Assembly (NCBI GenBank): GCA_020722065.1
Contig: DYLK01000014.1
Span: 1-64,000, forward strand
Source: Melioribacter roseus
GTDB lineage: Bacteria; Bacteroidota; Ignavibacteria; Ignavibacteriales; Melioribacteraceae
DNA length: 64,000 nucleotides
Direction: 5' to 3'
Shown: positions 8,967 through 18,448 of the stretch, one piece after another
Position numbering within the stretch: position 1 is the stretch's first letter
How the letters are laid out: each line of letters begins with the position of its first letter
The notes under the pieces: generated by a model
What the model saw: only the letters and a program-made list of their open reading frames with translations
What the model was told of the DNA's origin: nothing
Database searches by the model: none
Position numbers and translations under genes: made by a program

Positions 8967-10322
8967 ATGAATAAATTTGATGAAGATATTATTACTGCTC
9001 TTGCTACTCCAAATGGAGAAGGTGCTATAGCTGTAATTAGAGTTAGCGGAAAAGAATGTTTTAATCAAATAGATAAAATTTTTAAAGGAAAAATACCATT
9101 ATCAGAAGCCAAAAAAAATACAATTCATTACGGCAAAATTATATACAAAAACGAAATAATAGACGACGTTCTTGTCTCAATTTTTCATTCTCCAAATTCT
9201 TATACTGGCGAAGATTCTGTTGAGATTAGTACTCATGGAAATCCTCTAATTGTTCAAAAAATAATTGAAATATTATTAAAGCAAAATATAAGATTAGCAG
9301 AACCAGGAGAATTTACAAAAAGAGCTTTCCTAAATGGGAAATTTGATTTAACTCAAGCAGAAGCAGTAGCTGATATAATTCAATCAAGAAACGATTCAGC
9401 TTTAAAAGGAGCAAGAAATCAATTAAATGGTTTACTTTCAGCACAAATAAACAATATTAAAAATTCACTTATTGAAATTATTTCATTATTAGAATTAGAA
9501 TTGGATTTTGCTGAAGAAGATCTGCTGTTTATTTCTAGAAACGAAATTATTACTAAAATAGAGAAAATTATAAGAACATTTGAAGTATTAATTTCATCTT
9601 ATAAATTTGGCAGAATATTAAGAGATGGCGTTAATGTTGCAATTGTTGGAAAACCAAATGTTGGAAAATCTTCTTTGTTAAATTATTTTGTTAAAGAAAA
9701 CAGAGCAATTGTTAGTGAAATTCCCGGAACAACAAGAGATGTAATAATCGAAGAAGTTAATATTGAAGGAGTTTTATTTAAGTTTTATGATACTGCAGGG
9801 TTTCGTGAATCTGAAGATGAAATAGAAATATTAGGTGTTCAGAAAAGTGAAAAGACAATTCTACAAGCCGATTTTGTTTTGTTGATTCATGATGTTGAAC
9901 AAGAACTTGATTTAAATTTTTATAACAAAATAATCTCTTTAATAGAAGAAAATAGAGTTTTATTAGTTCAAAATAAAATAGATAAAACAATAAAAAAACT
10001 TAAAGAAAATGAAATTGGAATTTCTGCAAAAACGGGAGAAGGAATAGAAAAACTGTTTAAAGTTCTTCTTGAAAGAATAGGACAAACAAAAATCTATACT
10101 GAAAATTCTTTAATAATTAACAACATAAGACATTTAGAAATATTAACAAAAGCAAAGAATTATTTAACAAATGCTGTAAAATCGATAGAAGAAAATCAAA
10201 GCCAGGAATTTATTTCCATCGAAATTCGATATACTTTAGAAATGTTGGATGAAATAATTGGCGTAGTAACAACAGACGAAATATTAAATAATATTTTTAA
10301 TAAATTTTGCATTGGGAAATAG
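8967..10322 (+). CDS. mnmE: tRNA modification GTPase MnmE
   Basis: MnmE, with MnmG, adds the (carboxymethyl)aminomethyl group to wobble uridine 34 of tRNA. The 451-residue protein has the folate-binding N-terminal domain (DIITALATPNGEGAIAVIRVSG), a helical domain, and an inserted G domain. The G domain carries the P-loop GKPNVGKSSLLN (~225-236), the DTAG switch II motif (~270) and NKID (~332). It ends in the diagnostic FCIGK, whose cysteine is essential. It lies 82 bases upstream of its partner mnmG, and the gap holds two parS sites. Confidence 0.96.
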   Translation: MNKFDEDIITALATPNGEGAIAVIRVSGKECFNQIDKIFKGKIPLSEAKKNTIHYGKIIYKNEIIDDVLVSIFHSPNSYTGEDSVEISTHGNPLIVQKIIEILLKQNIRLAEPGEFTKRAFLNGKFDLTQAEAVADIIQSRNDSALKGARNQLNGLLSAQINNIKNSLIEIISLLELELDFAEEDLLFISRNEIITKIEKIIRTFEVLISSYKFGRILRDGVNVAIVGKPNVGKSSLLNYFVKENRAIVSEIPGTTRDVIIEEVNIEGVLFKFYDTAGFRESEDEIEILGVQKSEKTILQADFVLLIHDVEQELDLNFYNKIISLIEENRVLLVQNKIDKTIKKLKENEIGISAKTGEGIEKLFKVLLERIGQTKIYTENSLIINNIRHLEILTKAKNYLTNAVKSIEENQSQEFISIEIRYTLEMLDEIIGVVTTDEILNNIFNKFCIGK

Positions 10323-10341
10323 AGAAATTCAAATAAATACT

Positions 10342-10357
10342 TGTTTCACGTGAAAAA
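10342..10357. promoter_or_regulatory. parS centromere site 1 (ParB binding)
   Basis: The sequence TGTTTCACGTGAAAAA matches the bacterial parS consensus TGTTNCACGTGAAACA in 14 of 16 positions, keeping the central palindrome TTTCACGTGAAA intact. It lies between mnmE and mnmG, 33 bases from a second, perfect site. Confidence 0.85.
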
Positions 10358-10374
10358 TAAATCATAGAAAAGTT

Positions 10375-10390
10375 TGTTTCACGTGAAACA
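10375..10390. promoter_or_regulatory. parS centromere site 2 (perfect match)
   Basis: TGTTTCACGTGAAACA is a 16/16 match to the parS consensus and a perfect palindrome. ParB (Spo0J) loads here as a CTP-dependent clamp and recruits SMC and ParA for origin segregation. It ends 14 bases before the mnmG start codon. No parA or parB gene is in the window. Confidence 0.93.
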
Positions 10391-10404
10391 GAAAGATAAG
10401 AAAT

Positions 10405-12279
10405 ATGAATAATTTTGATATTATTGTGGCTGGTGGTGGACATGCAGGAATTGAAGCAAGTGTTTCTGCCGCCAGAATGGGATTAAAAGTCGCTCTTATT
10501 ACAATGGACAAAAATGGTTTGGGACGACTTTCCTGCAATCCAGCAATTGGTGGTAGTGCTAAAGGGCATTTAGTTCATGAAATTGATGCACTTGGTGGTG
10601 TAATGGGAATTTTAGCAGATAATTCTGGAATACAATTTCGAACTTTAAATAAATCAAAAGGTCCTGCTATTTGGGCGGCAAGAAGCCAAAACGACAGAAA
10701 AATTTATACGTTAGAAGCTATCGATTATCTATCAAAAATAGAAAATCTTGAAATAATTGAAGATATTGTTACAGAAGCAATTGAAGAAAATAAACAAATT
10801 GTTGGAGTAATAACTAAAAAGGGAAATCACTTCGTTACTAAATCTTTAATAATAGCTGCTGGCACGTTTTTAAATGGAGTTATGTACACGGGTTTAACTC
10901 CTTCAATTGGAGGAAGATTTAAAGAAGAAGCAGCGGTTGGGTTAACCGAATCTTTAGTAAAAATGGGATTTGTTTCTGGAAGGTTAAAAACAGGAACGCC
11001 TCCTCGTTTACATAAAGATTCAATTAATTATAGTATTTTAGAAGAACAGCCTGGGGATGAAAATCCGTTACCTTTTTCTTTCAAAACAAATAAAAGTAAA
11101 TTTCCTTTTTTGCCCCAATTAAGTTGTTATTTAACTTATACAAACGAAGAAGTTCACCGCATTCTTGAAACAGGATTTGATTTTTCCCCTATGTTTCGAG
11201 GTTTAATAGATGGCGTTGGACCGCGATATTGTCCTTCAATTGAAGATAAAATTGTTCGGTTTAATGATAAACTTAAACATCAATTATTTATTGAACCAGA
11301 AGGTTTAGATTCTATAGAAATGTACTTAAATGGGTTTTCTTCCTCTCTTCCTGCAGAAATTCAACTAAAAGCTATGAAAAAAATAAAAGGCTTAGAAAAC
11401 GTAGAAATGCTTCGTCCTGGTTATGCGGTTGAATATGATTTTTTTCCTCCTTATCAAATTGATTTAAACTATGAAACGAAACTAATTAAAGGGTTATATT
11501 TCGCTGGGCAAATTAATGGAACTTCTGGATATGAAGAAGCAGCAGGACAAGGACTATTGGCTGGAATAAACGCTGCGGCAAAAATTCTTGGAATGCCTGA
11601 ACTAATACTTAAACGAAGTGAAGCCTATCTTGGCGTTTTGATAGATGATTTAGTTGGAAAGTCAACTGATGAACCTTATAGAATGTTTACTTCTCGAGCA
11701 GAACATCGATTGTTATTACGTCAAGACAATGCAATGGAAAGGCTTTCTAAATATGGTTATAAATATGGATTGATTACTAAAGAAGAATTAAATCAAATTG
11801 AAGAAAAATATTCTTTAATTCACAAAACAATATTTTCATTAAATAAATTAAAGATTAAACCAAATCAAATAAACAATCTATTAGAAACAAAAAATTTATC
11901 TATACTTGATAATTCTGAAACGGCATCAAAATTGATAAAAAGACCAGAATTAACAATCTCGGACGTTCTATCGTCTTTTCCAAATAATGAAAAGAAATTT
12001 TCTGAAATTATTGATAAACCTGAAATTCTTGAAAAAATTGAAATAGAGATAAAATATGAAGGATACATACAGAAACAACAAGAATTAGTTGAAAAATTAG
12101 ACAAAATTGAAAATGTACAAATTCCTCATGATTTTGACTATTCAATCATTAAAGGTTTTTCAACAGAAGCAAGGCAAAAACTTACAAAAATTAAGCCTCG
12201 TACATTAGGACAAGCAACTCGCATTTCTGGTGTAACTCCTTCCGATATTTCCGTTTTATTTGTATATTTGAAAAGTTAA
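10405..12279 (+). CDS. mnmG: tRNA uridine-5-carboxymethylaminomethyl modification enzyme MnmG (GidA)
   Basis: The 624-residue flavoprotein is MnmE's partner in forming cmnm5U34. It begins with the FAD-binding motif [19 protein letters not shown]. Next comes the family signature [15 protein letters not shown] (~50-65), then TGTPPRLHK (~198) and [12 protein letters not shown] (~342). A second signature is [17 protein letters not shown] (~372-388). The C-terminal helical domain ends with [24 protein letters not shown], which contacts MnmE and tRNA. Length is normal. It is followed after 13 bases by rsmG, the conserved gidA-gidB order. Confidence 0.97.
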   Translation: MNNFDIIVAGGGHAGIEASVSAARMGLKVALITMDKNGLGRLSCNPAIGGSAKGHLVHEIDALGGVMGILADNSGIQFRTLNKSKGPAIWAARSQNDRKIYTLEAIDYLSKIENLEIIEDIVTEAIEENKQIVGVITKKGNHFVTKSLIIAAGTFLNGVMYTGLTPSIGGRFKEEAAVGLTESLVKMGFVSGRLKTGTPPRLHKDSINYSILEEQPGDENPLPFSFKTNKSKFPFLPQLSCYLTYTNEEVHRILETGFDFSPMFRGLIDGVGPRYCPSIEDKIVRFNDKLKHQLFIEPEGLDSIEMYLNGFSSSLPAEIQLKAMKKIKGLENVEMLRPGYAVEYDFFPPYQIDLNYETKLIKGLYFAGQINGTSGYEEAAGQGLLAGINAAAKILGMPELILKRSEAYLGVLIDDLVGKSTDEPYRMFTSRAEHRLLLRQDNAMERLSKYGYKYGLITKEELNQIEEKYSLIHKTIFSLNKLKIKPNQINNLLETKNLSILDNSETASKLIKRPELTISDVLSSFPNNEKKFSEIIDKPEILEKIEIEIKYEGYIQKQQELVEKLDKIENVQIPHDFDYSIIKGFSTEARQKLTKIKPRTLGQATRISGVTPSDISVLFVYLKS

Positions 12280-12292
12280 TTTTGAGAAATAT

Positions 12293-12973
12293 TTGAACAG
12301 ACAAGAAAAATACCTTGGAGAATTAAAATCATTTTTCTGGGAAAACAGTATTAATCCAGAAATATTTCAGATGGAAAGATTAGCTCATTATGCTGAACTT
12401 CTCACGCAAAAAAACGAAGAAGTTAACTTAGTTTCAAGAAAAGATATTGAAAATTTGATTGAAAATCACATTTTTATCTCTGCTTTTATTTCCAGATTTA
12501 TTCCAGAAAAATCATCATTTTTCCTTGATATTGGAACTGGCGGAGGCTTGCCAGGAATTCCAATTGCCATCATGAAACCAACTCTTCGAGGAATTTTGGT
12601 AGATTCAACCAAAAAGAAAATTGAAGCAGTTAATGAATTTATTAATAAGTTGAAATTAAGCAATGTAAGTACTTCAAGCGAAAGAGTAGAAGAAGAAGAG
12701 TTTATAAAAAATTATCAAAACAAATTTGATTTGATTGTTTCAAGGGGAACAACAAGTTTAATTATTTTAATGCGATATTCTGTCCCACTTATTAAAGAAA
12801 AAGCGTTTATTTTAGCTATGAAAGGCGGAGATGTTGAAGAAGAACTAGAAACCGCACGGTTAAAATGGGGACATTATATTAAAAAAGCGACAAAAATAGA
12901 ACTCGGTTACAAACCAACTAATGTTAGAAATATTAAAGAGAAAAAATTGGTTGTTCTTGAACTTGCTAAATAA
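12293..12973 (+). CDS. rsmG: 16S rRNA (guanine527-N7)-methyltransferase RsmG (GidB)
   Basis: RsmG methylates G527 of 16S rRNA using S-adenosylmethionine. The 226-residue sequence has the SAM-binding motif FLDIGTGGGLPGIPIAIMKP (~residues 82-101). The family helix NEEVNLVSRKDIENLIENHI (~41-60) precedes it, and FDLIVSRG follows (~145). The start codon is TTG at 12293, giving normal family length; the first in-frame ATG (12371) would remove the N-terminal helix. It is 13 bases behind mnmG. Loss of RsmG is known to give low-level streptomycin resistance in other bacteria. Confidence 0.93.
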   Translation: MNRQEKYLGELKSFFWENSINPEIFQMERLAHYAELLTQKNEEVNLVSRKDIENLIENHIFISAFISRFIPEKSSFFLDIGTGGGLPGIPIAIMKPTLRGILVDSTKKKIEAVNEFINKLKLSNVSTSSERVEEEEFIKNYQNKFDLIVSRGTTSLIILMRYSVPLIKEKAFILAMKGGDVEEELETARLKWGHYIKKATKIELGYKPTNVRNIKEKKLVVLELAK

Positions 12974-13002
12974 AAAATAAAAATTTATATAAATAATTTT
13001 TT

Positions 13003-13026
13003 AAGCCAACTTCTGTTGGCTTTTTA
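13003..13026 (+). terminator. Rho-independent terminator of mnmG-rsmG
   Basis: An 8-bp stem (AAGCCAAC / GTTGGCTT) with a four-base loop is followed by a T-rich run, 29 bases after the rsmG stop. The rest of the gap to iorA (13027-13293) is AT-rich with no gene or clear motif seen. The gid operon therefore ends here, and parAB do not follow. Confidence 0.8.
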
Positions 13027-13293
13027 ATTTTAAATAACTTATGGTTAATTTTTACATATTTTATGAAAAAGGTTTAATTTTCTCATCAATTGTCTCAATT
13101 CTATTCTAAATAAAACTAAGCTACTTTTTTATAAAATGGTATTTTTCAGAAAAATCTAAATTTTTTTTATCATCAAATAATTTGCGATATTGATTATTTA
13201 CAAATCTAATAAAGTAAAATCGGTTGCTATGCCAAAGGAAATATTTTTGTTTTATTTATATTTGGATATTAACATCTTAAAAAGAAAATCTAT

Positions 13294-14895
13294 ATGAAAA
13301 AAATTTTATTACTTGGTGATGAAGCAATTGGTCAAGGTGCAATCGATGGTGGAATTTCTGGCATTTATGCTTATCCAGGAACGCCTTCAACCGAAATTAT
13401 GGAATATGTTCAGCGATCAAAACAAGCAAAAGAAAACAAAATTCACGCGACTTGGTCGGCAAATGAAAAAACTGCAGTTGAATCTGCTCTGGGAATGTCT
13501 TACGCAGGCAAGCGGGCAATTGCTTGTATGAAACATGTCGGGTTGAATGTTGCAGCAGATGCTTTTATTAATTCCGCAATAACTGGAGTAAATGGCGGTT
13601 TGATAATTTTAGTTGCAGATGATCCTTCAATGCATTCTTCTCAGAACGAGCAAGATTCCAGATTTTATGGTAAATTTTCTCTTCTTCCTATTTTTGAACC
13701 ATCAAACCAACAAGAAGCTTATGAAATGACTTACAACGGATTTGAAATTTCTGAAAAAATTGGATTACCAATTCTATTAAGGATTACAACTCGATTAGCT
13801 CATTCTCGTTATGGAGTAACAACTCTGTTACCTAAAAAACAAAATTCCTTTTCTGTGCCGAAAGAACCCAAACAATTTATTTTGCTTCCAGCTTTTGCAA
13901 AAAAACGCTATAAATCTTTGTTGGAAAAACAATCTCTTTTACAAAAAGAATCTGAATCTTCATCTTTTAATCAATTTATTGTAGGAAAAGATAAATCGCT
14001 TGGAATTGTAGCTTGCGGTATTTCTTTTAATTATTTGATGGAAAATTTTCAAGATTCAGAACTTCCTTTTTCTGTGCTAAAAATAAGTCAATATCCTATC
14101 CCGCATCAAAAAATTAAGAAATTATATGATGAATCAGACGAACTCTTAATTTTGGAAGAAGGATATCCTTTTGTTGAAGAACAAATAGGAAATATTGTGG
14201 GAATTGGGAAAAAGATTAGAGGAAGACTTACTGGCGATTTACCGAGAGATGGAGAACTAAACCCTAATTTAGTAGCAATTGCTTTGGGACTTGAAAAAGA
14301 AAATCAAACAAACTTCCCAGAATTTTTAGCATCTCGTCCTCCAGCGATGTGTCCTGGTTGTGGGCATATAGATGTTTATAAAGCTTTGAACGAAGTAATG
14401 AAAGATTTTGAACCACAACGTGTGCTTTCTGATATTGGTTGCTACACATTAGGAGCTTTGCCTCCATTTAATGCAATAAATTCATGCGTTGATATGGGAG
14501 CCTCAATTACAATGGCAAAAGGAGCTTCTGAAGCGGGAATGTTTCCATCTATTGCTGTTATAGGCGATTCTACTTTTACTCATTCTGGAATGACGGGATT
14601 GCTTGATGCAGTAAACGACAAAGCTAATATTGTTGTAATTATTTTGGATAATTCCTTGGTTGGAATGACAGGCGGGCAAAAAGCCTCGGGAGAAGGGAAA
14701 ATTGATAAAATTTGTCTGGGAATTGGTGTTGAAAAAGAACATCTTAAAATTGTAGAACCGCTGCGAAAGAATCATGAATTGATGAAAAAAATACTTTTAG
14801 AAGAAATAAATTACAATGGCGTTTCTGTAATAATTGCAAGAAGAGAATGCGTTACAGAATTATCAAAAAAGAAAAAATTAAAAGTGATAAAATGA
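13294..14895 (+). CDS. iorA: Indolepyruvate:ferredoxin oxidoreductase alpha subunit (short form)
   Basis: IorA binds thiamine diphosphate and, with IorB, oxidatively decarboxylates aryl-pyruvates from aromatic amino acids to aryl-acetyl-CoA, reducing ferredoxin. The 533-residue protein opens with LLLGDEAIGQGAIDGGISGIYAYPGTPSTEI in the pyrimidine-domain region, abbreviated here as the GDEAIGQGA and YPGTPSTE motifs. It has the diagnostic PAMCPGCGH (~350) and the diphosphate-binding GDSTFTHSGMTGLLDA (~423-438) with ILDN. It stops just after the thiamine-binding domain (VIIARRECV). The ferredoxin-like C-terminal domain with two 4Fe-4S clusters found in archaeal IorA is absent. It overlaps iorB by four bases (ATGA). 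Confidence 0.9.
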   Translation: MKKILLLGDEAIGQGAIDGGISGIYAYPGTPSTEIMEYVQRSKQAKENKIHATWSANEKTAVESALGMSYAGKRAIACMKHVGLNVAADAFINSAITGVNGGLIILVADDPSMHSSQNEQDSRFYGKFSLLPIFEPSNQQEAYEMTYNGFEISEKIGLPILLRITTRLAHSRYGVTTLLPKKQNSFSVPKEPKQFILLPAFAKKRYKSLLEKQSLLQKESESSSFNQFIVGKDKSLGIVACGISFNYLMENFQDSELPFSVLKISQYPIPHQKIKKLYDESDELLILEEGYPFVEEQIGNIVGIGKKIRGRLTGDLPRDGELNPNLVAIALGLEKENQTNFPEFLASRPPAMCPGCGHIDVYKALNEVMKDFEPQRVLSDIGCYTLGALPPFNAINSCVDMGASITMAKGASEAGMFPSIAVIGDSTFTHSGMTGLLDAVNDKANIVVIILDNSLVGMTGGQKASGEGKIDKICLGIGVEKEHLKIVEPLRKNHELMKKILLEEINYNGVSVIIARRECVTELSKKKKLKVIK

Positions 14896-15476
14896 AAAAA
14901 GATATAATTTTAGCTGGAGTTGGCGGACAAGGAATTCTGACGATAGCTGCTGTTATTGGACTTGCGGCAGTTGATAAAGGGTTATTTATTAAACAAGCAG
15001 AAGTACACGGAATGAGTCAGCGTGGCGGAGAAGTAATTTCACATTTGCGAATATCTGACAAAGAAATCTTTTCAGATATAATTCCAAAAGGAAAAGCTGA
15101 TATGATTTTATCGCTCGAACCATTGGAATCTTTGCGTTACTTAGATTTTTTGAAAGAAGAAGGATATATAATTACTAATACAAAGCCCTTTGAAAATATT
15201 CCAAATTATCCGGAAATAAGTAAAATTTTAGCTGAAATCTCTTCAAGAAAAAATAGCAGACTTGTTGATGTTGAAGAAATCGCACGAGAAATAAATTCAG
15301 TAAAATCTGCCAATATCGTTCTAGTTGGAGCTGCGTCGCTATTTTTAGATATTCCATTAGAAAATCTTGAAAATGGAATTAAGCAATTATTTGGTAAAAA
15401 GGGGGAGGAAGTTGTGAACCAAAATATTTTTGCTTTTAGAAAAGGAAGAAAAGAAGCGGAAAAACAAGTTGGTTGA
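14892..15476 (+). CDS. iorB: Indolepyruvate:ferredoxin oxidoreductase beta subunit
   Basis: This is the gamma-type subunit of the 2-oxoacid:ferredoxin oxidoreductase. The 194-residue sequence starts MKKDIILAGVGGQGILTIA, the standard GxGGQG motif of the family. AEVHGMSQRGGEVISHLR follows at ~35-52, also diagnostic. The start was placed at ATG 14892, in the ATGA overlap with the iorA stop, because the homologous sequence begins there; an upstream in-frame start at 14847 would add 15 residues with no family match. Translational coupling with iorA fits the stoichiometric complex. Confidence 0.92.
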   Translation: MKKDIILAGVGGQGILTIAAVIGLAAVDKGLFIKQAEVHGMSQRGGEVISHLRISDKEIFSDIIPKGKADMILSLEPLESLRYLDFLKEEGYIITNTKPFENIPNYPEISKILAEISSRKNSRLVDVEEIAREINSVKSANIVLVGAASLFLDIPLENLENGIKQLFGKKGEEVVNQNIFAFRKGRKEAEKQVG

Positions 15477-15477
15477 A

Positions 15478-16869
15478 ATGATATTTGATTTCAAAAATAT
15501 TGCAGAAAAATTCAATCAAATCAAATCTGACGGGTTTTCTGAGGAAATTGTTAATTATTCAACAATAAAAAATAAGTTAGAAAATCTAACAAGAGATTTT
15601 CCTTTTGCCTACATAGAAAAAATATCTGCTAGTGAAAATGGAATTCCTATTTATCTAATCAAAATTGGGAATGGGAAAATAAAAGTATTAAGTTGGTCGC
15701 AAATGCACGGAAACGAACCAACAGCAACAAAATCTTTTTTTGATTTTATAGAATTTCTAAAAAATCCACTTTTTGAAGAAGAAAAAAACTTTTTGCTTAA
15801 TAATCTTACGATTTATATAATTCCATTATTGAATCCAGATGGATCAGAAAAATGGACGAGAGAAAATTTCTTTGGTATTGATATTAATCGTGATGCAAAA
15901 AAATTAGTTAGCGCCGAAGCAAATTTTTTGCAATCTTGTTTTGAAGATATTTTGCCAGATTATTGCTTGAATTTGCATGATCAAGATGGATGGTATTCTG
16001 TTGGGAATTCAGCAAAACCAACGTTAATTTCATTTCTTTCGCCGCCGTTTGATGCAGAAAATCAAATAAATTCAACACGAAAAAAAGCAATTTCAGTTAT
16101 TTCAAAAAGTGTAGAAATTCTGGAGCAATTTTATCCAAATAGAATAGCACGCTATTCAGATGAATTTGAGCCGAGAGCATTTGGTGATAATTTTACCGCA
16201 AAAGGTTCGTCTGTAATTTTAATTGAAGCTGGTCGTTGGGATAAACACAGAAATTTTGAAGTTGTTAGAAAAGCGTATTTTTTATCGCTTTTATCAATTT
16301 TAAATAATATCATAAAACAAAATAAAACCACATTTAACATTAGCAAATACCGACATCTTCCTTTCAATAGATTAAGATTCTTTGATTTAATTCTAAAAAA
16401 CATTGAAATATCTAAACAAAAATTAGTTGATATTGTAATAAAGAGAGTTCCGTTTTTTAAACATAACAAAATAAGATATTATGGAAAAATTGAATTTATT
16501 GGAGATGCGAGCAATTATGATGCGTTCGAAGAATACGATTTGCTTGGCTACCGAGCAGAAAAAGGGAAAAAACAAGTAGTTACTGAAAAAGAAATTCCGC
16601 ATTGCAGCACAAAATGTCTTATTTATGGCAAGAAGGGAATTACAAATCTTAAAACAAAAACAAAACAATCTGAAGAAATAGGGTTAAATCTTGAGAGAAT
16701 TGATTGCGACATTCCAACAGATATTTTGGTGGGAAATTTTGCTAATTTTTCTTTGATTAATACGAACAACGAAGTTGAATTTTTAATTTTGAACGGAAAT
16801 TTTATTAACTTAAATATTTTTGATTTCCCGATAGATAAATCAATTAATTTTACATTAACGAGTTTATAA
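15478..16869 (+). CDS. M14-family zinc carboxypeptidase-like protein
   Basis: The 463-residue protein shows the M14 metal-binding pattern. HGNE in SWSQMHGNEPTATKSFFDF gives the first His and Glu ligands (~73-76), and LNLHDQDGW gives the second His (~165). The likely catalytic Glu is in SSVILIEAGRW (~250). NPDGSEKW and GIDINRDAK (substrate-carboxylate-binding N-R) are also typical. No signal peptide is visible, so it may act in the cytoplasm, which is less usual for M14. The last ~170 residues after the catalytic domain match nothing I recognise. The start ATG lies one base after the iorB stop; a longer reading from 15430 would run inside iorB and is not preferred. Confidence 0.8.
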   Translation: MIFDFKNIAEKFNQIKSDGFSEEIVNYSTIKNKLENLTRDFPFAYIEKISASENGIPIYLIKIGNGKIKVLSWSQMHGNEPTATKSFFDFIEFLKNPLFEEEKNFLLNNLTIYIIPLLNPDGSEKWTRENFFGIDINRDAKKLVSAEANFLQSCFEDILPDYCLNLHDQDGWYSVGNSAKPTLISFLSPPFDAENQINSTRKKAISVISKSVEILEQFYPNRIARYSDEFEPRAFGDNFTAKGSSVILIEAGRWDKHRNFEVVRKAYFLSLLSILNNIIKQNKTTFNISKYRHLPFNRLRFFDLILKNIEISKQKLVDIVIKRVPFFKHNKIRYYGKIEFIGDASNYDAFEEYDLLGYRAEKGKKQVVTEKEIPHCSTKCLIYGKKGITNLKTKTKQSEEIGLNLERIDCDIPTDILVGNFANFSLINTNNEVEFLILNGNFINLNIFDFPIDKSINFTLTSL

Positions 16870-16870
16870 A

Positions 16871-17182
16871 ATGGGAGAAATTATCTTTTGGGGAATAATC
16901 CGAACGGCTGTTTTAATTGTTTCGCTTTGGTTTTCTCAAGATTATATTGAATATAAATTTTGGTGGACAATCACAATTATTTCAATTTATGCTGTTGTCT
17001 TGCACCCGGCATTTATTCAATATCAACTATTCCTTCAGAAAAACAAACCCGTTTTAGAAGATTCGCTTTGCTCAATTTGTAAACATTTTGATGAAACTGC
17101 CGTTTTATGTAGCAAATATGATGAACATCCCGAAAAAAATTATATTCCCTGTAATAAAATAGACTGGGAACCTAAAAATTAA
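16871..17182 (+). CDS. Small two-helix membrane protein with C-terminal cysteine motif
   Basis: I do not recognise a named family. The 103-residue protein has two hydrophobic helices (~5-20 and ~30-48). A soluble tail follows with four cysteines: CSICKHFDETAVLCSKYDEH and a further Cys in YIPCNKIDWEP. The CxxC-x10-C-x13-C spacing suggests a small zinc or metal site. It begins one base after the peptidase stop, so it belongs to the iorAB-peptidase transcription unit. Its reading frame and coupling make it a real gene; its function is unknown. Confidence 0.65.
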   Translation: MGEIIFWGIIRTAVLIVSLWFSQDYIEYKFWWTITIISIYAVVLHPAFIQYQLFLQKNKPVLEDSLCSICKHFDETAVLCSKYDEHPEKNYIPCNKIDWEPKN

Positions 17183-17224
17183 ATTATAGTAAAAATTCTA
17201 CATTAAGATAAGAAAAGAACGAAC

Positions 17225-18364
17225 ATGATAAAAACAATATCAATAATTGCTCTAATTTTATTTAGCACAATCGAAGCAAAAAAAACTGACATCGATTCCC
17301 TAATAAATGTTGGAATCAACCAAATATATTCACTTCAGTTTAATAAAGCTTATTCAACTTTTGCAGACTTAAAAAAAATACAACCTAATAGTCCTAAACC
17401 ATATTTTTTTGATGCGATGGTACTATGGTGGGAAATTTTAATAGATATAAAAAACGAAAAAAACGATGAAAGATTTTATGAAAAACTTGACGTTGTAATT
17501 GAAAAAAGTGAAAATATTTTAGAAAATAACCCAAAAGATTTTGAGGCTCTATTTTTTAAAATGGGAGCTTTGGGTTTTAGTGGACAATTAAAAAGCGTTC
17601 GTGAGGAATGGCTTTCAGCAGCTTTAGATGGAAAAGCTGCTCTTCCTATTGTAATGGAACTAAACAAACTGTATCCAAATAATTATGATATTTATCTCGG
17701 TTTGGGAATTTATAATTACTACGCAGACATAATACCAAAAAATTATCCGATTTTAAGACCATTTACTTCACTATTTCCAAAAGGAAACAAAAAGCAAGGT
17801 TTGTTACAACTTGAAAAAGCAGGGAAAAAAGGTAAAAACGCAGCAATAGAAGCCGATTATTTTCTTGCAAATGTTGAATTGGTTTTCGAATTAAATTATG
17901 AGAAATCGGCAAAAATTTCCAAAAAACTTGCTAAACGTTTTCCGCAAAATCCGAAATTTGAAAATATTTTAGCTCGAAGTTATTTTGGATTAAGAAAATT
18001 TGAAAAAGCCGATTCTATATTTCAGTTGATATTAAAAAAATCAAAATCCAAAAAATTGGGTTATGGAGAACAGCTAAAAGGAAGTACACTTTATTATTTA
18101 GGCGACATTCAATATCGAAAAGGAAACTTGCCAAAAGCAAAAGAATTTTTCAAAGAAAGTGTTCAAATCTTTCAAAAATTAAATTTAGAAGAGAATTTTG
18201 GATTTATTGTAAATGGAAAAATGTATTTGGCAAAAATTGCTAAACAAGAAAAAAATTACGAATTGGCGGTTAAATATTATCGTTCAGTATTAGATTTAGA
18301 CAATTATGATAACTCACATAAAAGAGCCGAACGAGAGATTTATTTAATTGAATCACGAAAATAA
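17225..18364 (+). CDS. Exported TPR-repeat protein
   Basis: The 379-residue protein has a signal peptide (MIKTISIIALILFSTIEA) and helical tetratricopeptide-like repeats. Examples are INVGINQIYSLQFNKAYSTF (~27-46), a repeat with FEALFFKMGALGF (~105-117), and the C-terminal pair GDIQYRKGNLPKAKEFFKES (~298-317) and AKQEKNYELAVKYYRSVLDL (~340-359). TPR proteins of this kind serve as periplasmic scaffolds; there is no catalytic motif. It lies 42 bases downstream of the small membrane protein and is followed by the tRNA on the other strand. Confidence 0.75.
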   Translation: MIKTISIIALILFSTIEAKKTDIDSLINVGINQIYSLQFNKAYSTFADLKKIQPNSPKPYFFDAMVLWWEILIDIKNEKNDERFYEKLDVVIEKSENILENNPKDFEALFFKMGALGFSGQLKSVREEWLSAALDGKAALPIVMELNKLYPNNYDIYLGLGIYNYYADIIPKNYPILRPFTSLFPKGNKKQGLLQLEKAGKKGKNAAIEADYFLANVELVFELNYEKSAKISKKLAKRFPQNPKFENILARSYFGLRKFEKADSIFQLILKKSKSKKLGYGEQLKGSTLYYLGDIQYRKGNLPKAKEFFKESVQIFQKLNLEENFGFIVNGKMYLAKIAKQEKNYELAVKYYRSVLDLDNYDNSHKRAEREIYLIESRK

Positions 18365-18369
18365 ATTTG

Positions 18370-18442
18370 TACCCACGGTGGGAATCGAACCTACGACCTG
18401 CGGTTTAGGAAACCGTCGCTCTCTCCACTGAGCTACGTGGGC
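18370..18442 (-). tRNA. tRNA-Arg (anticodon CCU)
   Basis: The minus strand folds as a 73-base cloverleaf. The acceptor arm is GCCCACG/CGTGGGT with a G-U at the first pair and A as discriminator; the D arm is GCTC...GAGC. The anticodon loop TTCCTAA carries CCT, and the T arm contains GGTTCGATTCC. The CCA end is not encoded. The anticodon stem has an A-C mismatch at its outer pair (27-43). It reads the rare AGG arginine codon. Confidence 0.93.
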
Positions 18443-18448
18443 AAAAAA

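Noticed and set aside
10860-10875. TGGCAC sequence considered as a sigma-54 promoter
   Set aside because: It is inside mnmG and has no -12 TTGC element at the correct distance.
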